From Tardiphaga sp. (GTDB lineage: Bacteria; Pseudomonadota; Alphaproteobacteria; Rhizobiales; Xanthobacteraceae): a stretch of 31,845 bases of DNA. Where the stretch lies: positions 1-31,845 of the forward strand of contig JACMOT010000156.1 of NCBI GenBank assembly GCA_014377915.1. The letters run 5' to 3'. Position 1 is the stretch's first letter, and each line of letters opens with the position of its first letter. The notes beneath the pieces were generated by a model. The model worked only from the letters and a program-made list of their open reading frames with translations. It was not told the DNA's origin and did not search any database. Shown piece after piece: positions 26,784-31,845 of the stretch. The translations under genes and the position numbers were made by a program.

Positions 26784-27104
26784 ATGGCCGTTGGCAAGGT
26801 TTCAGACGCCGATTTCGAAGCGGAAGTGCTCAAGGCAACCGGTCCCGTGGTCGTCGATTTCTGGGCGGAATGGTGCGGCCCCTGCCGCATGATCGGACCG
26901 GCGCTGGACGAGATTTCCGCCTCGATGGGCGACAAGGTCACCATCCTCAAGCTCAATGTCGATGAAAACCCGAAGACCGCGTCCAAATATGGCGTGATGT
27001 CGATCCCCACCCTGATGATTTTCAAGGGCGGCGAGATGGCCTCGCGCCAGGTCGGCGCCGCGCCGAAGCAGAAGCTGCAGCAGTGGATCACCGCCGCGGT
27101 GTGA
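26784..27104 (+). CDS. trxA: Thioredoxin 1
   Basis: This 106-residue cytoplasmic thioredoxin has the invariant active site WCGPC (Cys31, Cys34). The buried Asp25 is in VVDFWAEWCGPC, the cis-proline loop is SIPTLMIFKGGE, and the hydrophobic core is typical. It reduces protein disulfides (ribonucleotide reductase, PAPS or Met-SO reductases) using thioredoxin reductase. A GAGGA site lies just upstream of the ATG. It is the last plus-strand gene of the block and is followed by a good hairpin terminator. A convergent metallophosphatase gene lies beyond that. Confidence 0.98.
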   Translation: MAVGKVSDADFEAEVLKATGPVVVDFWAEWCGPCRMIGPALDEISASMGDKVTILKLNVDENPKTASKYGVMSIPTLMIFKGGEMASRQVGAAPKQKLQQWITAAV

Positions 27105-27126
27105 TCGCGTTGCGATGAATGATTTC

Positions 27127-27162
27127 AACGGCCGGTGACCCTGTCGCCGGCCGTTTGCTTTG
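27127..27162 (+). terminator. Intrinsic terminator after trxA
   Basis: AACGGCCGG (27127-27135) pairs perfectly with CCGGCCGTT (27147-27155) around an 11-nt loop, and TTTGCTTTG follows. The hairpin begins 23 bp after the trxA stop. The symmetric stem could also serve the convergent minus-strand metallophosphatase transcript, though the T-run is only on the trxA side. Confidence 0.75.
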
Positions 27163-27165
27163 TCA

Positions 27166-27186
27166 CCTCTCCCCGTTGGGGAGAGG
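27166..27186. repeat. Short palindrome, family B core
   Basis: CCTCTCCCC, GTT, GGGGAGAGG form a perfect 9+9 bp inverted repeat between the trxA terminator and the metallophosphatase stop. The same 21 bases occur at 31648-31668. It may help terminate the minus-strand operon. Confidence 0.75.
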
Positions 27187-27224
27187 CGAACGGAGCGCCG
27201 GCAGGTTGAACAGAGGGCGCGGCG

Positions 27225-27965
27225 TTACCGGATCCAGCCCGTCGCCAGGGCGCTGGCCCATTCGGCCCGGCCATTCGCCCGCGCCAGATCGGCCATCGCG
27301 GCGTTGTTGTACGGCACCCGTCGGTAGGTCACCTGCCACGCCTCGCCGGATTGCTCGAGGATGGCGTAGCAGGCATCCGGCGTGCCGGTTTCCACCGCGT
27401 GCGGAAACGGCGCGACGTCGCGATAGCCGGGGCAGCCGACGCTGCCGGGGTTGACGATCATCCGGCCATCGCGAAGTTTGATCGCGCGCGGGATGTGCGA
27501 GTGCGCGCACAGGATCAGCGACTGTTCAATGCCCATGGCCCGCTGCTCGATGGTCTCGATCGCGGCCATGTGCACCACGCCATCCGGCGTCACCGCCTCC
27601 AGCCAATAGGTATTATCGTCGGCCGGCGTGGCGTGACAGAGATAGACGGCGTCGCGATAGACGGCGCTGAACGGCAGCGCGCGCAGCCAGTCGAGATGCT
27701 TCGCCTCCAGCTGGCCATGCGAATAGCGGTCGGACGGCCACATGTCCTCCAGCCTGTCGTCGGTGAGATAGCGATCATGATTGCTGCGGACGCAGGTGGC
27801 CTGCATGCCCATCATGATATCCAGCGTGCGCTTTGCATCCAGCGGGCCGCTGGCCATGTCGCCGAGATTGACGATCTCGGTCACGCCCTGTGATCGGATA
27901 TCGGCGAGCACGGCTTCCAGCGCCAGATAATTGCCATGCACATCGGCGATCGCGGCAAAACGCAT
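27225..27965 (-). CDS. Calcineurin-like metallophosphoesterase (YfcE/MJ0936-type)
   Basis: This 246-residue dinuclear-metal phosphoesterase has the family's ligands in order: DVHGN (residues 8-12), NLGDMASGP, SNHDR (in place of the usual GNHD), LCHATPADDN and CAHSHIPRAI. A pronounced INPGSVGCPGYRD-like segment (IVNPGSVGCPG) is typical of the YfcE-like subgroup. The start at 27965 has AGGAG five bases before it, located between the folC stop and this gene (14-bp gap), so it is the distal gene of the trpA-accD-folC transcript. Small phosphodiesters are the usual in vitro substrates. The physiological one is unknown. Confidence 0.85.
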   Translation of the reverse strand: MRFAAIADVHGNYLALEAVLADIRSQGVTEIVNLGDMASGPLDAKRTLDIMMGMQATCVRSNHDRYLTDDRLEDMWPSDRYSHGQLEAKHLDWLRALPFSAVYRDAVYLCHATPADDNTYWLEAVTPDGVVHMAAIETIEQRAMGIEQSLILCAHSHIPRAIKLRDGRMIVNPGSVGCPGYRDVAPFPHAVETGTPDACYAILEQSGEAWQVTYRRVPYNNAAMADLARANGRAEWASALATGWIR

Positions 27966-27979
27966 CGAAGCTCCTGGAT

Positions 27980-29305
27980 TTACGTCGGCGGGGTGCCGTT
28001 TTCAGCCAGCACGTGGCCGGCGAGGTACAGCGAGCCAGTGATCAGAATACGCGGTGGCACTTCGTAGGCAAGCCGGGTCAGAGACTCCAAAGCGACGACG
28101 ACACCGGCGGAGGTCTCGGCGCGCATGCCGACCTGCCGTGTGGCGTCAGCCAGCGCGTCCGTGCCCATGGCGCCGGCGCGATCGGGAATCGGGACGGCGA
28201 TGATATGCCGCGTCAGGCCGGCGAAATTGGCCAGGAAGCCGACGGCATCCTTGTTGGCCATCATGCCCACGATAACCACCAGCGGCCGTGACACCCGCTC
28301 TTCCAGATCAGCAAGGGCCGCGGCAATGACGCGACCGCCTTCGGCATTGTGGCCGCCATCGAGCCAGATCTCGGAATCTTTTGGCGCGACCTCGACCAGT
28401 GCTCCGCTGGAGAGCCGCTGCATCCGCGCCGGCCATTCGGCGCGCGCGACGCCGGCCTCATAGGCGGCGGTATCGATCCTGAAGAGTTCGAGCGCCCGCA
28501 GCGTCGCAATCGCCAGGCCGGCATTGCCGAACTGATGCCGCCCGAACAATCTGGGCGCGGCAAGGTCCATCAGCCCGCGCTCATCCTGATACACCAGCCG
28601 GCCGCGCTCGACGCTGACATGCCATTGCTGTCCGGCCCAATGGCTGGGCGCATGCAACCTGCGCGCCTGCTGTTCGATCACCGTCGTCACTTCCGGCGAC
28701 TGCTCGGCGGTGATCACCGGCACCCGGCGCTTGATGATACCAGCCTTCTCGGCGGCGATCTTAGCCAGCGTCGTGCCGAGGAAGTCGGTGTGATCAATGC
28801 TGATCGGCGTCAGGACGCAGGCTACCGGTTTCTCGATGACATTGGTCGCATCGAGCCGGCCACCCAGGCCCACCTCGAGCAACACCACATCCGCCGGATG
28901 GCTGGCGAACAATGCGAAGGCCGCGGCCGTCTCGATCTCGAACAGCGTGATTGGCGCGCCGGCATTGACCAGCTCGCAATGCGCCAGGGCCGCCAGCAAC
29001 GCGTCATCGCTGACCAGCACGCCGGCGAGGCGAATGCTTTCGTTGATCCGGACCAGATGCGGCGAGGTGAAAACGTGGACGCGCAGCCCCGCGGCCTCGA
29101 GGATCGCGCGCAGATAGGCGACCGTCGATCCCTTGCCATTGGTGCCGGCGACATGGATCACCGGCGGCAACCGGTTCTCGGGATGACCGAGCAGCGCCAG
29201 CAGCCGCTGCATCCGATCGAGCGAGAGGTCGATCGTGTCCGGATGCAGCGACGACAGCCGCGCCAGAATGTCGCCGAGGGCGCCCGGCGATGGTGCAGTG
29301 CTCAC
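27980..29305 (-). CDS. folC: Bifunctional folylpolyglutamate synthase / dihydrofolate synthase
   Basis: This Mur-ligase-like enzyme adds glutamate to dihydropteroate and to reduced folates. Its P-loop GTNGKGST is at residues 54-61, preceded by PVIHVAG. Further signs are [17 protein letters not shown] (omega-loop region), [38 protein letters not shown] with the conserved His and the carbamylated-lysine region, and LDGGHNAEG near the C-terminal domain. The start is a GTG at 29305-29303 inside the accD stop (GTGA overlap). This gives 441 residues and translational coupling with accD. Longer forms starting at 29410 would run through accD. The accD-folC pairing is common in Proteobacteria. Confidence 0.95.
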   Translation of the reverse strand: MSTAPSPGALGDILARLSSLHPDTIDLSLDRMQRLLALLGHPENRLPPVIHVAGTNGKGSTVAYLRAILEAAGLRVHVFTSPHLVRINESIRLAGVLVSDDALLAALAHCELVNAGAPITLFEIETAAAFALFASHPADVVLLEVGLGGRLDATNVIEKPVACVLTPISIDHTDFLGTTLAKIAAEKAGIIKRRVPVITAEQSPEVTTVIEQQARRLHAPSHWAGQQWHVSVERGRLVYQDERGLMDLAAPRLFGRHQFGNAGLAIATLRALELFRIDTAAYEAGVARAEWPARMQRLSSGALVEVAPKDSEIWLDGGHNAEGGRVIAAALADLEERVSRPLVVIVGMMANKDAVGFLANFAGLTRHIIAVPIPDRAGAMGTDALADATRQVGMRAETSAGVVVALESLTRLAYEVPPRILITGSLYLAGHVLAENGTPPT

Positions 29306-30231
29306 GCGTGCGCGGCCGGCACCGGCTCCGGGCTGGCGGGGAGTTCGATGGCTGTCGCGACCGGCTTCGCCGTGACTTCCGCGGCCGGCGATTTCGTCAG
29401 CAGCCGGCACAGCCGACCGAGGGTCGGCTTCAGATCGTGGCGGTGCACGACCATGTCGATCATGCCGTGCTCTTTCAGATATTCCGCGCGCTGAAAACCC
29501 TCAGGGAGTTTTTCGCGGATCGTCTGCTCGATGACGCGGGCGCCAGCGAAGCCGATCAGCGCGCCGGGCTCGGCAATCTGCACGTCACCCAGCATCGCAT
29601 AGGACGCCGTGACACCGCCGGTGGTCGGATTGGTCAGCACCACGATGTAGGGAAGCTTGGCGTCGCGCAGCATCTGCACGCCGACGGTCGAGCGCGGCAA
29701 CTGCATCAGGGACAGGATGCCCTCCTGCATGCGCGCGCCGCCGGAGGCCGCGAACACGATGCAGGGCGATTTCTTTTCCAGAGCGAGTTCGAACGCGCGC
29801 ACCAGCGCTTCGCCGGCGGCCATGCCGAGCGACCCACCCATGAAATCGAAATCCTGCACCGCGACCACGACGCCGGCGCCTTCCAGCTTGCCGTAGCCGA
29901 CCTTGACGGAGTCATTCATGCCAGTCTTGGCGCGCGCGTCGCGGATCCGGTCGGCATATTTGCGCTCGTCGCGAAATTTCAGCGGATCGGCGATGACGTC
30001 GGGCAGCGCCACGTCGAACCAGGTCTCGTTGTCGAAGATCGATTTCAAGCGCGCGGTGGCGCTCATCCGCATATGGTAGTTCGAGCCCGGAATGACGAAC
30101 TGGTTCTGCTCGACGTCCTTGTAGAACACCAGCTGCCCGGTATCGGGGCATTTGATCCACAGATTCTCCGGGGTCTCGCGGCGCAGGATGCTGCGGATTT
30201 TCGGCCGGACGACGTTGGTAAGCCAGTTCAT
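29302..30231 (-). CDS. accD: Acetyl-CoA carboxylase carboxyltransferase subunit beta
   Basis: Together with AccA, this 309-residue subunit transfers the carboxyl group from biotin to acetyl-CoA, the first step of fatty-acid synthesis. The N-terminus [12 protein letters not shown] and the crotonase-like core ([71 protein letters not shown]) are typical. The N-terminal zinc ribbon of the E. coli protein is degenerate: only Cys28 remains, and the other three positions are Thr31, Ile47 and Ser50. Translation is coupled to folC by GTGA. A 102-bp gap separates it from trpA. Confidence 0.96.
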   Translation of the reverse strand: MNWLTNVVRPKIRSILRRETPENLWIKCPDTGQLVFYKDVEQNQFVIPGSNYHMRMSATARLKSIFDNETWFDVALPDVIADPLKFRDERKYADRIRDARAKTGMNDSVKVGYGKLEGAGVVVAVQDFDFMGGSLGMAAGEALVRAFELALEKKSPCIVFAASGGARMQEGILSLMQLPRSTVGVQMLRDAKLPYIVVLTNPTTGGVTASYAMLGDVQIAEPGALIGFAGARVIEQTIREKLPEGFQRAEYLKEHGMIDMVVHRHDLKPTLGRLCRLLTKSPAAEVTAKPVATAIELPASPEPVPAAHA

Positions 30232-30333
30232 CTTGTTCTCCGCGTCGCAACCTGGTGGCGTCGCTCTGATCTTGACATGGCGGCGAGGGCGAGGCCCGAC
30301 AACCGCCTGGTGGCTTTATCGCCAGATTGTGGC

Positions 30334-31170
30334 TTATTCCGCGGCCTGCTTCGCGCCGTGGACGCCCTGCGCCAGCGAGGCGACGAGATCGGCGACCGCG
30401 CTAACCGTGGTAGCGGTAGCCCTGTCGTCGGCGTCAAGCGACGCCTTCAGCGCATCGATCAGCGCCGAGCCGACCACCGCGCCATTGGCATGCCGCGCGA
30501 TATCATGCGCCGCTTCCGGGGTACGGATACCGAAGCCGACGCAGACCGGCAGGTCGGTATGGCGCTTGATCCGCGCCACCGCGGCACCCACCGCGGAGGA
30601 ATCGGCGCTGCCGCTGCCGGTAATGCCGGTGATCGAAACGTAGTAAACAAAACCGGAAGTATTCGCGAGCACCGCCGGCAGTCGCTTGTCGTCGGTGGTC
30701 GGCGTGGCCAGGCGAATGAAGTTCAGACCCGCCTTCATCGCCGGCAGGCAGAGTTCCGCATCTTCCTCCGGCGGCAGATCGACGATGATCAGGCCATCGA
30801 CACCCGCGGCCTTGGCATCGACCAGGAATTTGTCGACGCCGTAGACGTAGATCGGATTGTAGTAGCCCATCAGCACGATCGGCGTCTTCGCCTCGTCCTT
30901 GCGGAAGTCACTGACCAGCGCCAGCGTCTTTCGCAGCGTGGTGCCGGCCTTCAGCGCGCGCAGTCCGGCCGCCTGGATCACCGGGCCATCCGCCATCGGA
31001 TCGGTAAACGGCATGCCGATCTCGATAATATCCGCGCCGGCCTTCGGCAGCGCCTTGATGATAGCAAGCGAGGTGACGAGATCTGGATCGCCGGCCATCA
31101 CAAAGGTGACGAAGGCCGCGCGGCCCTCGGTCTTGAGTTCGGCGAAGCGGGTATCGATTCGGGTGGTCAT
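30334..31170 (-). CDS. trpA: Tryptophan synthase alpha chain
   Basis: This TIM-barrel subunit cleaves indole-3-glycerol phosphate and passes indole through a tunnel to TrpB. The catalytic acids are Glu50 ([11 protein letters not shown]) and Asp61 (MADGPVIQ). The phosphate-binding segments GITGSGS and [11 protein letters not shown] and the GSALIDAL strand are present. At 278 residues it is full length. It is on the same strand as the trpB end at 31721 but is not adjacent to it. About 550 bp containing an opposite-strand gene and a palindromic repeat lie between them, so trpA probably has its own promoter in the 48 bp before its start. Confidence 0.97.
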   Translation of the reverse strand: MTTRIDTRFAELKTEGRAAFVTFVMAGDPDLVTSLAIIKALPKAGADIIEIGMPFTDPMADGPVIQAAGLRALKAGTTLRKTLALVSDFRKDEAKTPIVLMGYYNPIYVYGVDKFLVDAKAAGVDGLIIVDLPPEEDAELCLPAMKAGLNFIRLATPTTDDKRLPAVLANTSGFVYYVSITGITGSGSADSSAVGAAVARIKRHTDLPVCVGFGIRTPEAAHDIARHANGAVVGSALIDALKASLDADDRATATTVSAVADLVASLAQGVHGAKQAAE

Positions 31171-31192
31171 GATGCGGCAACCGCTATGCTAC

Positions 31193-31211
31193 ACTCTCGC
31201 TCAGGGAGAGT
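31193..31211. promoter_or_regulatory. Short dyad between divergent trpA and DUF559 gene
   Basis: ACTCTC (31193-31198) and GAGAGT (31206-31211) flank 7 bp in the middle of the 48-bp gap between the two divergent starts. It overlaps the GGGAG that may serve as the DUF559 gene's ribosome-binding site. It could be a shared operator or a leader hairpin, but the evidence is only symmetry. Confidence 0.3.
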
Positions 31212-31218
31212 TAGGGGG

Positions 31219-31563
31219 ATGGACAGGTTCAAAGCCAGAGCCAGGCAACTCCGAGCCGCGCAAACCAGCGCCGAGGCGAAGCTATGGCAGGCGTTGCGTG
31301 CGCGCCAATTGGCACGCTGGAAATTTCGCCGCCAGCATCCGATAGACCGATACGTCGTCGATTTTGTGACGCCCGACGGGAAGCTGATCGTCGAGGTCGA
31401 CGGCATCACCCACCACAGTGAGGCCGAACGCGCCCGCGACAAGGTTCGCTCGGAGGTGCTGGCGCGATGCGGCTTCCATGTCATCCGCGTTTCGAACAGC
31501 GATGTGTATGAAAACCTCGAAGGGGTGCTGGAAATGATTTTGGGCACATTACGGCCGGGCTGA
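31219..31563 (+). CDS. DUF559 / very-short-patch-repair-like nuclease-fold protein
   Basis: This 114-residue protein belongs to the DUF559 family, whose fold is related to restriction-type and Vsr endonucleases. Family features are AEAKLWQALRARQL near the N-terminus and KFRRQHPIDRYVVDFVTPDGKLIVEVDGITHH. The latter carries the putative metal-binding Asp (VVDF) and Glu/Asp (VEVD) residues. ARDKVRSEVLARCGFHVIRVSNSDV and NLEGVLEMI complete the match. ATG 31219 follows a G-rich stretch, with GGGAG about 10 bases away. It is transcribed against the trp genes and ends just before a palindromic repeat. Biological function and substrate are unknown. The catalytic assignment is by family resemblance only. 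Confidence 0.85.
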   Translation: MDRFKARARQLRAAQTSAEAKLWQALRARQLARWKFRRQHPIDRYVVDFVTPDGKLIVEVDGITHHSEAERARDKVRSEVLARCGFHVIRVSNSDVYENLEGVLEMILGTLRPG

Positions 31564-31564
31564 A

Positions 31565-31698
31565 GGCCCCTCACCCGACCGGCTTCGCTACGCTCACCCG
31601 ATCGACCTTTCCCCAACGGGGAGAGTTGAAGGAAGATCGCTGTTACACCTCTCCCCGTTGGGGAGAGGTCGGCTGCGAAGCAGCCGGGTGAGGGGGCC
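31565..31698. repeat. Composite palindromic repeat, family B
   Basis: Outer arms GGCCCCTCACCCG (31565-31577) and CGGGTGAGGGGGCC (31685-31698) are complementary apart from one extra G. Inside, CCTCTCCCC-GTT-GGGGAGAGG (31648-31668) is identical to the core at 27166-27186, and a further CCCCAACGGGGAGAG (31611-31625) faces it. The element fills the gap between the convergent DUF559 gene and trpB and may stop transcription of both. Confidence 0.8.
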
Positions 31699-31720
31699 AA
31701 ACGTGAAAGCGCCCGCGACC

Positions 31721-31845
31721 TCACAATTTCACTCCGCGCAGAATCTCTGCCACCTGGGGGATATCCTTGTCGCCGCGGCCGGACAGGTTAACGACCATCA
31801 GATGATCCTTCGGCAGCTTCGGGGCCAGTTCCATCACCTTGGCGA
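31721..31845 (-). CDS. trpB: Tryptophan synthase beta chain (C-terminal end, cut by window edge)
   Basis: The last 41 codons are present. They read [40 protein letters not shown] before the TGA at 31723-31721. The LSGRGDKD segment is the conserved C-terminal element of TrpB, the PLP enzyme that joins indole and serine. The rest of the gene continues beyond the right edge of the window. It is on the same strand as trpA and lies upstream of it. Confidence 0.93.
   Translation of the reverse strand, partial: AKVMELAPKLPKDHLMVVNLSGRGDKDIPQVAEILRGVKL

Noticed and set aside
27125..27190. A riboswitch or small RNA downstream of trxA
   Set aside because: The structure is fully explained by a terminator hairpin followed by a family B palindrome.
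29290..31563. A 757-codon plus-strand open frame running antisense to accD and trpA into the DUF559 gene
   Set aside because: Only its last 114 codons match a known family. The rest mirrors the codon bias of well-recognised minus-strand genes, has an Arg/His/Gly-rich composition and shows no domain.
1..31845. tRNA, rRNA, CRISPR array, insertion sequence, prophage or a new defence system
   Set aside because: No cloverleaf, regularly spaced repeats, transposase or phage genes were recognised on either strand. AddAB and the DUF559 gene alone do not make a defence island.

Overview
The window looks like chromosomal DNA of an alphaproteobacterium of the Bradyrhizobium / Rhodopseudomonas / Nitrobacter group (Nitrobacteraceae). 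This is judged from high GC, gene order, family-specific sequence variants and the kind of palindromic intergenic repeats present. The variants include AccD without its zinc cysteines, a TsaE-phosphotransferase fusion and a DivL-type kinase. I see no rRNA, tRNA, CRISPR array, insertion sequence or phage module. Most of it is housekeeping DNA, with a looser accessory stretch at about 1-9.2 kb.

Region 1 (1-9.26 kb, mostly unlinked genes): a MoeB/ThiF-type adenylyltransferase (-), a secreted peptidoglycan-binding protein with a degenerate trypsin fold, an orphan ParA-like ATPase, a CorA transporter (all +), then a VOC-fold dioxygenase-like protein, a SAM methyltransferase and a chemoreceptor with a NIT-like sensor (all -). 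Behind the chemoreceptor lies a decayed, internally deleted relic of a methyltransferase gene, then a nested palindromic repeat.

Region 2 (9.26-14.5 kb): mutM (-) is divergent from ubiE-ubiB-coaBC-dut (+). Here coaBC carries an in-frame N-terminal ribbon-helix-helix antitoxin-like domain. An 11+11 bp inverted repeat overlies the only obvious promoter in front of it. This is the most unusual object in the window: it suggests a coenzyme A biosynthesis enzyme that carries, and may be controlled by, a DNA-binding module.

Region 3 (14.7-27.1 kb, +): a DivL-like pseudo-histidine kinase (Tyr in place of the phosphoacceptor His), a TsaE-AmgK fusion, a small PilZ protein, MurU, AddB, AddA and thioredoxin. 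Joints are often ATGA overlaps. The block combines cell-cycle signalling, tRNA t6A synthesis, MurNAc recycling, possible c-di-GMP sensing, recombination and redox functions.

Region 4 (27.2-31.85 kb, -): trpB (3' end only), trpA, accD, folC and a metallophosphatase. A DUF559 nuclease-like gene on the opposite strand, next to a palindromic repeat, separates trpB from trpA.

Two families of palindromic repeats are scattered between genes: one built on CGTCATTGCGAG and one on CTCTCCCCGTTGGGGAGAG.
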